Below are positions 22,634-32,777 of a stretch of 64,000 nt of DNA, piece by piece. A program made the translations under genes and the position numbers. The notes under the pieces are model-generated. The model ran no database searches, had not been told where the DNA came from, and worked only from the letters and a program-made list of their open reading frames with translations. Position 1 is the stretch's first letter, and every line of letters begins with the position of its first letter. The DNA is from a virus: positions 1 through 64,000 of the IMG/VR virus record IMGVR_UViG_3300031951_000126; one strand, given 5' to 3'.

Positions 22634-25009
22634 ATGATTAGCACCGTAACCCTTTCGTTTGACTTAACGTACACCAACCCAGTCACGGGTGCGTTACAGC
22701 CGCGAGGTATTGTTATAGATTCAACTGATTATACTAGTTTAGGAATCGATGTTCTTATTGCGGAGGCAAAGGGGTTGGGCATTATCACCTTTAATGGTGA
22801 TATTATTGTCGATTTGAATACTGTTGGAACTCCCATGATTGACTTGCAAAACTGGGATTTTGTCAATGATGGGGTTCCTACTTACACTTTTGATTTACCA
22901 CTTGATCTTAATGGTAACGTGGCTAATGGTGTTTATTCAATTCAATATTCATTAAGGCTTACGGGAACCAATTATCAATTATTTTCTATAACTCTTCCTA
23001 ATACAATAGTTACCGATGGTAATTTTTGGTTGGCTAATTTCCTTGAGGCAGGAGATACACTTATTTTAGAAGGTCCTGTTGATCAGCCTGTTGTCATTGC
23101 TTCTATTACCCCTGTTGATCCAATTGTAGATCCGGGTGTCGAAATAATAACATCGACTGTTATTAACCCTCCATTCGATTCTTTCGGTTTTGATATAACA
23201 AACATTCAACTTAATGGCGTATATCCATATACTGGATGTACACAGGTCAACGCGGATGTTAGCTTTATTTATGATTGCGAAGTAGGAGACAGTGGGACAT
23301 GGTCTGTTGCAAATACAACTCCTCTTGCTGCTAATGAAGTAGTGGCGAGTTTGAACTGTACGATTAACTACCCATCATGGGCTACTCTTAGCCCAACGTT
23401 CCCAGGCAATGTGGTAGTTACATCGCTTCCGTATCCTAGCGCTCCAGGCGTGGAAACACCGCTTGCAACAGGTACGTATACGGTTTCATTGACACAACAA
23501 ATCCAACAGACTCAAACGAGTGGTCTTATTGTTCTTTACTCAAGATCAGTCATTAAAGAGTTTCAAGTAAGTTGTGCGGGAACCCTTTGTGGACTTGTTC
23601 CTTGTATTGAGAACCTTCGAGCTGCTCATCAAGCGGAACTTGTTCGTAACAGAATCTCTAAGTACCAAGTATTTGTAGACAATGTTTTGATGTATTACAT
23701 CGAGGCAATGAACTATAGGTCTTGTGGGGAGCTTGATAAGTACAGGGCTGCAATTGCTTGTCTTCAGGCTCAACTTGACGCTTCTGGATGCGATTGCGCT
23801 TGTTGTGATGATGAGACTTACTATTGGGTTTCAAATAACTCTGGGGTTTCAGTAATCGAAAGTTTGATTGCTTCGTTTCAGTTTCGACTCTTTAATGGCA
23901 TTCCAGGAATCACTGAAGATGTTACTCAAGGTGTTCAAATTGGCGCACTATGGCAAGATTTTAATACGGGTATTATTTATCGTTGTACGAGTAATACGGA
24001 AGGTGCAGCTGTATGGGAAGAATATTATGCGCCAGGCGTAGCACCTAATGCAATAGATGTACCGGCTGTTCCGAGTCCTAACTTCCTTACAGCCAATAAT
24101 GTTCAACTTCAATTAAATCAGGTTGATGCCCTTGCGGTGTTTGGTGGTACAAATGGTTTGAATAAGGTTGGAAATGATGTCCTTCTCGGTGGAGCTCTTG
24201 ATATATCTACTACAATAAATGTAAACGGAAACGACTTTATATTTACGAGTGATGACTCTACATTAGAGGTAATAGCTACAGGTGGTGTTCCTCTTTTGTT
24301 AAATGTAAACCAACCATTTTCTGGCGTAGGCATAAATGCTATTTTGACTACAACAAACACCGCTGGAGTTGGAGCGAATGGCATTGGAAGTTCTATTCAA
24401 TTTGTCGCCGAAAACGCAGCAGGAAGTACATCTTTAACCTCCACGGTAAGAAGTACATGGGTGAATGCTGCGGCAAGTAATTCAAACTTCCAAATAACCA
24501 CTAAAAACGCCAACGTAGAAAGCCCCGCATTGACATTGAACTTTAATGGTTCAGCAACTTTAAATGAGTATGGTCAAGGCAACTTTATTGAAGCTAACCC
24601 CACGTACTTCTTGTCGTTAAATTCTAGTGGTTCGGGCCAGGTTACTGAAACGGCCTTAGTTGTTCCAAAAATTTATACCGCAATATTAACCCAATCTGGA
24701 TCAGCCGACCCTACAGCCACAGTTGTATTAAATACAACGGGGGAAACAATTTTGTGGAGAAGAGTTGCTGCTGGTTTATATCGATGTGAAGCTACTGGAA
24801 GTCCATTCAAGATAAATAAAACGACTGTATTTGTAAATTACGGAGGGGGAGGCTCCACTAGTTATATCGGCTCGATACAGGGCGTGAGAACTGCCGATAA
24901 TTATGTTATAGTCGGAACATTAGGGGCTGGTGCAACTGGAGCTGGGCCACTAAATTATGAAGACGGCTTATTAGTATTGGCGTCAATAAAAATTGAAGTT
25001 TACCCATAA
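22634..25009 (+). CDS. virion fibre/appendage protein
   Basis: 791 residues, beta-rich, Thr/Asn/Gly-rich with repeated Ig-like strands in the N-terminal half (about 1-320), a Cys-rich helical insert (ASGCDCACCDDETYYW near 380), then a fibre-like C-terminal half containing LNEYGQGNF. The LNEYG plus a downstream L.VDSSG-type strand also occur in the 1799-residue fibre (46117-51516), so the two share a modular domain. Probably a capsid or tail fibre. The TAATG overlap links it to the ring-protein genes. Confidence 0.7.
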   Translation: MISTVTLSFDLTYTNPVTGALQPRGIVIDSTDYTSLGIDVLIAEAKGLGIITFNGDIIVDLNTVGTPMIDLQNWDFVNDGVPTYTFDLPLDLNGNVANGVYSIQYSLRLTGTNYQLFSITLPNTIVTDGNFWLANFLEAGDTLILEGPVDQPVVIASITPVDPIVDPGVEIITSTVINPPFDSFGFDITNIQLNGVYPYTGCTQVNADVSFIYDCEVGDSGTWSVANTTPLAANEVVASLNCTINYPSWATLSPTFPGNVVVTSLPYPSAPGVETPLATGTYTVSLTQQIQQTQTSGLIVLYSRSVIKEFQVSCAGTLCGLVPCIENLRAAHQAELVRNRISKYQVFVDNVLMYYIEAMNYRSCGELDKYRAAIACLQAQLDASGCDCACCDDETYYWVSNNSGVSVIESLIASFQFRLFNGIPGITEDVTQGVQIGALWQDFNTGIIYRCTSNTEGAAVWEEYYAPGVAPNAIDVPAVPSPNFLTANNVQLQLNQVDALAVFGGTNGLNKVGNDVLLGGALDISTTINVNGNDFIFTSDDSTLEVIATGGVPLLLNVNQPFSGVGINAILTTTNTAGVGANGIGSSIQFVAENAAGSTSLTSTVRSTWVNAAASNSNFQITTKNANVESPALTLNFNGSATLNEYGQGNFIEANPTYFLSLNSSGSGQVTETALVVPKIYTAILTQSGSADPTATVVLNTTGETILWRRVAAGLYRCEATGSPFKINKTTVFVNYGGGGSTSYIGSIQGVRTADNYVIVGTLGAGATGAGPLNYEDGLLVLASIKIEVYP

Positions 25010-25764
25010 TGACTACTAACCTCGGTGAAATATACGATGAGCTTCTCTTCAGAGCCGGAAAGGATCTGAGGGGCGGCTACATCACGCCCGATGACTTTAA
25101 TCGGGCTATCAAGATTGTTAATCAGCGTTATCTCAATACGCTCGTAGACAACTTTGAGGAAAACCGAGAGATTACTAGTGATCTTCAGACATTTATCAAG
25201 ACATTGGGTTCTCCGCAATATCCAGCACTGTCTTTTACCGCTGTATTGCCAGGGCGACCTGAGCGCGGTGGATATGCGAACATTCCTGCTGATATTTGGT
25301 ATCAAGCAACTGCGAGTTTCCTTGAGATACTCAACGAGAACTGCTCTTATGACACAAACTATCGAAGCATTGAGTTTGTGAGCCAACATGAGTTCGACGC
25401 CAAGATGCGTAACTCAATCATAAGCCCAGTAGAAAACCCGCAGGAGAACGACCCGATTTTAGTCACACGAAACAATCAGTATTTTATTTATCCGTATATG
25501 CCACGGATAACCTTTACTTACATACGAGAACCGATTCAACCTGTATTTGACTACGACATTATTAACGGAATTCCCGTATATTTACCTCCGGGTTCTGTTC
25601 ACGTCAACAATACTGTAGCAGCTCCAGGTGATCCAAGTTTGAGTGTTGAATTTGAGTATCCAGAAAGCTGTGTAGACCACTTGACAGATTTGATCAAGAC
25701 CTACGTTGGAATTGGTAATGAAAACCAATGGAATATTCAGACTCAAATGCCAAGTAAAGTATGA
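25009..25764 (+). CDS. ring/adaptor-type tail protein 1
   Basis: 251 residues. The N-terminal helices (LGEIYDELLFRAGKDLRGGY) and C-terminal beta segment fit connector or ring proteins that stack under the portal in podoviruses. First of three similar-sized genes overlapping by a few bases, all before the nozzle gene. The role is inferred from order and size. Confidence 0.6.
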   Translation: MTTNLGEIYDELLFRAGKDLRGGYITPDDFNRAIKIVNQRYLNTLVDNFEENREITSDLQTFIKTLGSPQYPALSFTAVLPGRPERGGYANIPADIWYQATASFLEILNENCSYDTNYRSIEFVSQHEFDAKMRNSIISPVENPQENDPILVTRNNQYFIYPYMPRITFTYIREPIQPVFDYDIINGIPVYLPPGSVHVNNTVAAPGDPSLSVEFEYPESCVDHLTDLIKTYVGIGNENQWNIQTQMPSKV

Positions 25765-26381
25765 TAACCAAGCGCCAAGCCATAGAATTAATACAGCACA
25801 GGTTGACTGGCGGGGACACCCCGGAAGACTTGCGCCGCTTGTACCCACGTTCAATCATTTCAAGGGTATTGAACATGGCACTTGCCGACATCGTTTCACG
25901 CGATCCTTACGAGGCAAGCGACATGGCGGTTCCGTATACATTTACTCCTGCTACTGACGCCAATGGTTACTACGTAACCTTGAGTCCACAACCCATCGCG
26001 GGGACTATGGCTATCTTTAGTGTAGAGGACCAAACCACAGGGGACAACGGTTATATCGTTCAAACGAAGGCTGAAGCCACGGCAATTAACATCTTGCGTG
26101 GAGGAAACAATTCGGGAGCAATCCTTTTCAAGGATAAGTTACGTTTTAACAAAAAGCCTACGGGAGATGTGACTGTTACAATGGTTCCCAACGTCTACCA
26201 AATGGAGGATGATGATGTTTTGATCGTCCCAAGCGATGAGACAGGCAAGGGGGAAACCATGCTATTCCAAATGTGTTTGCAGATCCTGTCAACACAAGGA
26301 TATCAAGATGACTTAAACAATGACTCTATCGACGCCCAGAAACTGGCGAGAGATACGTCAAGAATGTATACTAATCAATGA
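25761..26381 (+). CDS. ring/adaptor-type tail protein 2
   Basis: 206 residues with an N-terminal helical part (RQAIELIQHRLTGGDTPEDL) and a central beta sandwich. ATGA overlaps on both sides. Probably another ring of the portal-tail interface. Confidence 0.6.
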   Translation: MITKRQAIELIQHRLTGGDTPEDLRRLYPRSIISRVLNMALADIVSRDPYEASDMAVPYTFTPATDANGYYVTLSPQPIAGTMAIFSVEDQTTGDNGYIVQTKAEATAINILRGGNNSGAILFKDKLRFNKKPTGDVTVTMVPNVYQMEDDDVLIVPSDETGKGETMLFQMCLQILSTQGYQDDLNNDSIDAQKLARDTSRMYTNQ

Positions 26382-27109
26382 CGATTAAGAACATAAAATA
26401 TATTGCTACCTCAGCCCTATACCGTTTGGGCAAGAATCCTGTTGGCCGAGAGTTGACATGGATGACTCAGGTGGCTATTGATTATTTGAGTGAAAAGTCT
26501 CCCCTTGATGGCAACGTATCGCTCAGAACTATTTACGGTAAGATTGACACTGGGGCGCGGGTGTTTACCATGCCCGGAGATTGCATGAGAATTTCCAAGG
26601 TGGGGTTGAAGTCAGGTCGTCGTATTTGGACGTTGACACCAGATACTTCATTGACCTATCCTGAGGAGTTCTTCCAGTGCGAAAGTGACAAGAACGATGA
26701 CGTTGTTTTAGATGGCTTCTTTCCAACTGGTTACTTTGGCTATTTTAACAACTTCCCAAGCTACACTGTGGGCGGGGGTCGAAACGAGAACTACTATCGT
26801 ATAGATGGTAACAATATTATTTTCAGTCACAATATACCCGACGGTCAATTGGTAATAGAATACTTCTCCAATGGGCCTGAGGTAAATGAAAATACACTGA
26901 TTGACACAGCCTATGCCGAGCCTTTCCGTTTGTACTTGATGAGTGAATACTGCTTTCACAAAGGAGGTAGCGAGGATAAGGCTAAGTACAAAGAATTACA
27001 GATTCAATACGAGGCAGCTCAGTGGAGCGCAAACTTGCTTGTCAAGGCTCCACGACTCAGTGAAATGATTGATGCTCTTGCTCAAAGCTCTGAATTTAAC
27101 TTAGGATAA
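26378..27109 (+). CDS. ring/adaptor-type tail protein 3 (gp11/gp4-like)
   Basis: 243 residues. The layout of N-terminal helices, a central beta domain with FTMPGDCMRISKVGLKSG and long C-terminal helices with KYKELQIQYEAAQW is that of podoviral adaptor proteins such as T7 gp11 and P22 gp4, which form a dodecameric ring between portal and nozzle. The nozzle gene follows with a 1-bp overlap. Confidence 0.65.
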   Translation: MTIKNIKYIATSALYRLGKNPVGRELTWMTQVAIDYLSEKSPLDGNVSLRTIYGKIDTGARVFTMPGDCMRISKVGLKSGRRIWTLTPDTSLTYPEEFFQCESDKNDDVVLDGFFPTGYFGYFNNFPSYTVGGGRNENYYRIDGNNIIFSHNIPDGQLVIEYFSNGPEVNENTLIDTAYAEPFRLYLMSEYCFHKGGSEDKAKYKELQIQYEAAQWSANLLVKAPRLSEMIDALAQSSEFNLG

Positions 27110-30100
27110 TGCAGTTCAACGAGATCATAACCTTTGAAGGTGGAATAAACACCGACGACACCCCGCAGGGAATGCCCAAGGGTGACTACCGTGACTTTTC
27201 GTATTGCCGACTTGGATACAATTCTGGTAATGCTTACGCGGTAGAAACTTCTGATGGCACTCTTGTAATCCCGAATCCTCCGGCGACGATAGAGATTCAG
27301 GATCAAATTATAGGGGCTACTCAGTGGCAAAAAGAAAATTCCATTGTATACTTCGTTTTCAAAGCTGATCTCATTCACGAGATATGGGTTTACGACATTA
27401 CTAATCAGACTCACACTCGTGTTATACAGAGTACCGAACTTAATTTCAGTCGCGATTGGCCAGTTTTTCACGCTAATGTCATAGATGATATTTTAAAGTG
27501 GACGGACGGTCGATGGGATCCATTGATGTATGATTCTGATGGAAATCGATTATTCAATCCTCCTTATCAAATCAATCTACGCAAGGCTCTTGATGGTTAC
27601 TATCCTATATTTAATTTACGAACCATTGACGCCGTTAAATGGCCGATGGAGCCGCCAGTAGTAACTTATTTTACTGATCCAACAAGGAATGATAACAAGT
27701 TAAGAAACAAACTCTTTAAGTTCATCATTCAGCCAATATACGAAAACGGGGAGGTAGGTGTTTGGTCAATGTATTCAAATCTTGATTTGCCTAATCAATC
27801 GGAACTCGTTTCTGGAACAAACTGGGTTTTTTTAAATAACGACAATGGTATTAGCATTCAGTTTAATACAGGTCCTTCCATAATCAGAAAATTCAATCTT
27901 GCCGTACAGCAATACGATAGGGAGTCTGAAGGTGCTGAGGTTCCTTTCGGGGTTTTCTTGCAGCTTGACAAAGATTTAGATAGTCTGGCTGACAATGATA
28001 TTTATTTCGTAGATTTTTACGGAGACGCGGCAACTGGTCCAGCAATGGATTTTTCAAAAAATTACGACAGGCTTCCAATAGTGGCTGATTGTCAAGAATA
28101 TCTTCCAACTAATCAGTTGGCGTATATTAATTTTAGAGAGGGGTATGATAAGCCTACTGAGGAGCCTTTTATTGTTGATGCGTCAATGAGCTATGACGTA
28201 ACTGAATTGGTGTGGAGGCCTAGGGCTTTAGAACCCGTTTGGCAAGTTCTCGTTAACACAGTGACAGCTGATTTCGTTATGAGGTTTAACGCCTCTGCCG
28301 TACCTTCTCTAGATGTAAATAACTTTTTTGTTTTTGAGCCTGGAATGGTTATTTCAATTGCAACTCCAAACAACATATTTCCAGCCGAATATAGAAATGT
28401 ATTTTTATATTTTTATGTGACACAAGGTCTTATAAACGAAGCCCTTACTCAACCAACTATTTTTGATCAAAACGCTTTCGTATTTGAAGCAGTGGGAAAT
28501 TCTTTTGTAACTCAATGGGATCCCACCTTATTTATTGTCCCAGGGTCGATTACATCGCTCGGAGCGCTCGGTATGGAATACCAAGCCGCTAATAATCCGG
28601 GGTCTTCAGTTATAACCAACTGGATTCCTGCAACAGCCATTTTAGAAAACAGGACAACTGACGCGCTACCTAGTTTGAAGGTGGGTGCAACGCATGAATT
28701 CGGTATAGTTTATGGCGATCGAGCGTATAGAGATAGCACGGTCTACACTTTAGATTCATTAAAACTTTTTGTTCCGTGGTTCGCAGATGAGCCAGCTAGG
28801 TCTACTTTTGTAGATGGCCGCAGTCCGTACACAGTAACCCCTAGAATGAGGATTGACCACATCCCTCCAGTTTGGGCTACTAAATACTGGGTTGTTGCCA
28901 AGCCAGCCACGGAGATATTGAGCTTTGGCCAGTATATCTCGAACAATAACCAGGACGGAGCGGCAGCCGGATCGGGGTACGTTCAGTCTATTAAACTCGA
29001 CGCAGTAACAAATAATAGATACATAATCTATATTGATAATTATTACGAAAATCAAAACCTAGGAGCCACCATAAAGCACGAGATTAAGATTGGCGATAAG
29101 TTAAGATTTGTAAGACAAAGCCTCTTTGGTACAGGGGCCGTGTACTTAGATTACTTAGAGTTAGATATCATAGATATTGACACGACCATCGGAACAGACG
29201 GCAGGATAGCAGTATACACAAATTTGTTTGATCTTGCCTTAGTAGAACCAGAGCCACCGGAAACGTCTGGTTTTGTGTTTGGTCAAATGATTGAGATATA
29301 TACACCTAGGCCATCAACTGATAGCACAGGAAATATTTTCATATCTACATGGGAAGATGTAACTGAAGCTATACCAATCAGAAATCCTCATACCGAAGAT
29401 AGATCTCATAATGTTCCTCCATTGCATTATCTATATGTAACAGAAGTATTTGCGCCCGGAAATTATAGGTTTAGCATGAATGGAGACCAAACTTCGTTGA
29501 TTGGAGAAACATTTAATTACACCATTTACAATGATGACGGCACTACAATTACTGGATTAACAGATGTTGTAAATGCTCTTTACATTTCATCTTCTAACAT
29601 TACAGCGTTCCTTAGCTTGGTTGGTATAACCGCTGTTCCAAGTATGTCTTATATGACATTTGATGGAAGCGCTGTATTTGGTTATCAAAGACAAGTTGTA
29701 AGTAATTTGACGTCATTTACACCGGCGGTTTTCACTATTGATTACGGAGATGTTTATGTGAGAAAAAGAAACTGGAATACTGGTCTTGGTGGACTTGAGG
29801 AAGAGGCTTATTATTTCATGGAGGACCCTCATTATTCTGATTACTGGAACAGTGATATTCATAACACGGGAAGAACAAGAATAGAGGATGTTAATGCTAG
29901 AATGACTCACCGTCAATCTACTGCAATACACTCAGACTCGTTTATCGTAGGCACTCAAATCAATGGTCTTTCTTCATTTGCTTTAGATAATCAGAACATA
30001 GAGGACATGAACCCGATCTTTGGTCCTGTTACCAGGGCTTATATGTCGGGTAGAGAGGGTAAGACGCTTAAATGCTTACAGCCTAAAAAAGAAAACTCTA

Positions 30101-31527
30101 TTTACATTCAGTATTATCCAAATGAAGTTGGCTCTGACTCAACAGTGCGCGTATCGAATAAAACATTCGCTTCGTGGTTTGACTACAAGAGTTTGCTAGG
30201 ATGTTCTAATGCCGGAGCTACCGCAATCCTACCAAATGGATCGACAATGTATTTTGATAATAATGCAGGGGTGTTTGTTTACTCAGGCGGAAACGGTCAA
30301 ATACAAGTAAGTGAAATTGATCCCGATACAAAGACTGACTACAAGTTCAGAACAAAGACTAAGGCTTTGGCAGCGGCATACAACGCTAGTTCAGCTCCAA
30401 TGGTCCGTACTTACGTCAATGAGTCTGTGGGCGAGGTTGGGTTTGCGTTTCGTTTTGATTCCCCATATTCAGGGGAAGCATTGGGTGGATTTAACCCTGC
30501 GGTTGGTCAGGTATTGGAGGTATTCATTTTGCAAGGAGGTAATTTTGAATATCTATATGGGTATGATATGTTCTTTTATTTTAATGGAACTGGAAACGTA
30601 TACCAGGGTACAGTTAATTTAGTAGACTATGTACCAATTTTCAATTACACACGCATAGGTCTTGAGGGTGTTACTCCAGATATAGCCGATTTTGATGAAC
30701 CTGGTTATTACTACACGACAAGTGGTTTGTCATACGACCATGTTGTATTCGATTATGTAAACATGAGATGGAGGTCCACTTATGACTACAATTTCCAACA
30801 GTATTGCAATCTAGGTCAAACTTTAGTAGGATGGGGCGCAGATAATCAATTATATCTACATAACCAACCTAATCAATGGAACTTCCACGGAGACCCATTT
30901 GTTCAGCAAGTTTCTTTCGTTTCAAATGAAAGCCCGTTAGCTCTGAAGCGATATCAGGACATTGGTTTAGTTTCAGATGATTTGTTTTCTATAACAGCTG
31001 AGTCAGAACCTAACAGGAGCTACCCACGCGGAATGAAAACAACTATGCCCACCAACTTAATCAGCACCTACGAGGGGTATGGTAAGGTCAATTACAGAAA
31101 GAATCTGTATGACCCCAAGTTTTTCATCGATTCAAATACCTCTGCTACTTCTTACGCGCCTCCTTTGTTTCCTACAAATGGATGGACTTTGGCTGGAGAT
31201 CAGACCGGTTTATTGAATGACCCTTTGGCTGTACCACCAATACCCGCAGATACGATTACCATAATTCAACTTGATGGCAACATTTACACCGGACAAGTTG
31301 ATACCGCCGTATACGACGCTATTTTAGACGTTACAACAATCACTCTAGTAGGCTCAGAACCAAGCACATTTGGAGTAAATGGAAGTTGGTACTTTACTGA
31401 ACGAGCGCTTTGTAATGGAGAGGATATTAGGGCTAATGCTTTGACTCATACCTTAGAGTATGACCCAGCAATTAACAACACTCCTTCTATTCTTTTCTCA
31501 GTTGGAATTAGGGGTGTTTTGTCATAA
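27109..31527 (+). CDS. large tail nozzle/stabilisation protein
   Basis: 1472 residues. It begins MQFNEIITFEGGINTDDTPQ followed by a DYRDFSYCRLG segment, the pattern of nozzle proteins (T7 gp12-like) and of crAss-like stabilisation proteins, where FxGGxNTDDxP opens the chain. The remainder is beta-rich, consistent with propeller and fibre-docking domains. It likely forms the tube through which DNA leaves. Very long for the family, so extra domains are present. A promoter for the next gene lies in its last codons. Confidence 0.75.
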   Translation: MQFNEIITFEGGINTDDTPQGMPKGDYRDFSYCRLGYNSGNAYAVETSDGTLVIPNPPATIEIQDQIIGATQWQKENSIVYFVFKADLIHEIWVYDITNQTHTRVIQSTELNFSRDWPVFHANVIDDILKWTDGRWDPLMYDSDGNRLFNPPYQINLRKALDGYYPIFNLRTIDAVKWPMEPPVVTYFTDPTRNDNKLRNKLFKFIIQPIYENGEVGVWSMYSNLDLPNQSELVSGTNWVFLNNDNGISIQFNTGPSIIRKFNLAVQQYDRESEGAEVPFGVFLQLDKDLDSLADNDIYFVDFYGDAATGPAMDFSKNYDRLPIVADCQEYLPTNQLAYINFREGYDKPTEEPFIVDASMSYDVTELVWRPRALEPVWQVLVNTVTADFVMRFNASAVPSLDVNNFFVFEPGMVISIATPNNIFPAEYRNVFLYFYVTQGLINEALTQPTIFDQNAFVFEAVGNSFVTQWDPTLFIVPGSITSLGALGMEYQAANNPGSSVITNWIPATAILENRTTDALPSLKVGATHEFGIVYGDRAYRDSTVYTLDSLKLFVPWFADEPARSTFVDGRSPYTVTPRMRIDHIPPVWATKYWVVAKPATEILSFGQYISNNNQDGAAAGSGYVQSIKLDAVTNNRYIIYIDNYYENQNLGATIKHEIKIGDKLRFVRQSLFGTGAVYLDYLELDIIDIDTTIGTDGRIAVYTNLFDLALVEPEPPETSGFVFGQMIEIYTPRPSTDSTGNIFISTWEDVTEAIPIRNPHTEDRSHNVPPLHYLYVTEVFAPGNYRFSMNGDQTSLIGETFNYTIYNDDGTTITGLTDVVNALYISSSNITAFLSLVGITAVPSMSYMTFDGSAVFGYQRQVVSNLTSFTPAVFTIDYGDVYVRKRNWNTGLGGLEEEAYYFMEDPHYSDYWNSDIHNTGRTRIEDVNARMTHRQSTAIHSDSFIVGTQINGLSSFALDNQNIEDMNPIFGPVTRAYMSGREGKTLKCLQPKKENSIYIQYYPNEVGSDSTVRVSNKTFASWFDYKSLLGCSNAGATAILPNGSTMYFDNNAGVFVYSGGNGQIQVSEIDPDTKTDYKFRTKTKALAAAYNASSAPMVRTYVNESVGEVGFAFRFDSPYSGEALGGFNPAVGQVLEVFILQGGNFEYLYGYDMFFYFNGTGNVYQGTVNLVDYVPIFNYTRIGLEGVTPDIADFDEPGYYYTTSGLSYDHVVFDYVNMRWRSTYDYNFQQYCNLGQTLVGWGADNQLYLHNQPNQWNFHGDPFVQQVSFVSNESPLALKRYQDIGLVSDDLFSITAESEPNRSYPRGMKTTMPTNLISTYEGYGKVNYRKNLYDPKFFIDSNTSATSYAPPLFPTNGWTLAGDQTGLLNDPLAVPPIPADTITIIQLDGNIYTGQVDTAVYDAILDVTTITLVGSEPSTFGVNGSWYFTERALCNGEDIRANALTHTLEYDPAINNTPSILFSVGIRGVLS

Positions 31528-31532
31528 ATTTG
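31502..31532 (+). promoter_or_regulatory. internal promoter at the end of the nozzle gene
   Basis: TTG (31502-31504), 20-nt spacer, TAAATTTG (31525-31532) overlapping the nozzle stop codon. The next ATG at 31539 is six bases later, giving almost no leader. Confidence 0.6.
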
Positions 31533-31538
31533 CAGCTA

Positions 31539-31973
31539 ATGGATACCAAAATATCCTATAGCGCTATTTGTGCGGCTTTTGAAGGGGATGAGGATATAGT
31601 TAGTTATTGCGACCCAAGCAATGTCAATCCAACACCAAAGGGTGTGATTGAAGATGTTTTTGAAAAATTAGTTCAATACGAAACTTTGGTTGATGGGGTA
31701 TTCAGAACCATTCTGTTTGACGACAAAGAGATTGGTTTTATTTACTACTTTGATGATGTTCTTGTTAGCTTTGGTATAAACAAAGGGTACAGAACTAAAG
31801 AGTTTTTGACTGGGTTTTTTGAAGATGTAAAAAAATGGTTGGGGAATGATTTTGTAACCTATATGTGGGAAAGAAACGAAAGAGCCGTAAGATGGTTTGA
31901 AAAGTGCGGTATGGAAAGAGAAGATGTGGATTTAGATAAAATTGTTAAGTTAAGATATAAGTCATGCCAATAA
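31539..31973 (+). CDS. GNAT-family acetyltransferase-like protein
   Basis: 144 residues. The C-terminal half has the GNAT ending: a strand (FVTYMWERN), then ERAVRWFEKCGMERE, equivalent to the N..A..FYEKxGF motif that closes the acetyl-CoA fold. A glycine loop is represented by GINKGYRTKEFL. The enzyme would acetylate an unknown target. The ATG at 31539 was chosen because the in-frame TTG upstream is part of the promoter. GNAT genes amid podoviral tail genes are known, but their role is not. Confidence 0.7.
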   Translation: MDTKISYSAICAAFEGDEDIVSYCDPSNVNPTPKGVIEDVFEKLVQYETLVDGVFRTILFDDKEIGFIYYFDDVLVSFGINKGYRTKEFLTGFFEDVKKWLGNDFVTYMWERNERAVRWFEKCGMEREDVDLDKIVKLRYKSCQ

Positions 31974-32764
31974 CAGCAGCAGTAATAGCCACCGCAGCCA
32001 TAGCCGCCGGAAAAGGTGTACAAAGCGGTGTACGCGCTCGTCGGGCTAAAAAGGAGATTGAGTCTCTTCAAAAGGATTTGAAGGAGCCTACTTACGAACT
32101 ACCCCAGGAGCTTGTTGACGCTTATAACAGACAGCTCGGTCAAAGGACTGATATGCCGGGTAGGGCCTTGGCTCAGTATGGTTTAGATTTGTCTTACAGT
32201 AACGCTCTGGGTAATGCTAGTCGTGCCGCAACAAGCTCTCAAGATCTTTTATCAGTAGCTACTGGGCTTGGCGAACAAAAAATGATGGGTGGTTTGCAAC
32301 TTGCTGAAACAGCCGCTCAATATCAAGGTCAAGCGGAACAGAGAAAAATGCAAGGGATACAACAAGCAGCTGCTCAACTGGCTCCTTATAGAGATACCAT
32401 GTATGAACAGAATGAATTGAATCCTTTTTTGAGAACGTCAGCAGCGATTTCTGCCCTTCGCGAGAAGAGGTATCAAGAATCTAACAATATGTTTGATGCA
32501 TTTGGAAATGTTGCTGGAACTTTGATTGGTGGTTTTGGTGGCGGAGGCGGAGGAGGAGGGATGACCGGTGCAATGCCAGGTGTTCAAGCTAATGCCGCTG
32601 CAAATGCTATAACAAATGCCACTTCTATGCAGGCAAGTCAGTTCGGTAATTACGGCAATCCAGCCGGCGGTTCTGGAATGGGAGCTAATTGGCAAGGTCA
32701 AATAGGGGGATCGTTTGGAGGTGGATACTATGATCCTAATTTACAAACGTGGATTCCAGGATAA
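31964..32764 (+). CDS. internal virion protein with N-terminal membrane segment
   Basis: 266 residues. A short hydrophobic Ala-rich N-terminus (TAAVIATAAIAAGKGV) is followed by Gln/Ala-rich helices and a Gly-rich C-terminus (GGFGGGGGGGG and GSFGGGYYDP). This is the profile of small ejection proteins such as T7 gp14, which insert into the host envelope. Inference from composition and place. Confidence 0.6.
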   Translation: MPITAAVIATAAIAAGKGVQSGVRARRAKKEIESLQKDLKEPTYELPQELVDAYNRQLGQRTDMPGRALAQYGLDLSYSNALGNASRAATSSQDLLSVATGLGEQKMMGGLQLAETAAQYQGQAEQRKMQGIQQAAAQLAPYRDTMYEQNELNPFLRTSAAISALREKRYQESNNMFDAFGNVAGTLIGGFGGGGGGGGMTGAMPGVQANAAANAITNATSMQASQFGNYGNPAGGSGMGANWQGQIGGSFGGGYYDPNLQTWIPG

Positions 32765-32777
32765 AAAATAAATTAAA

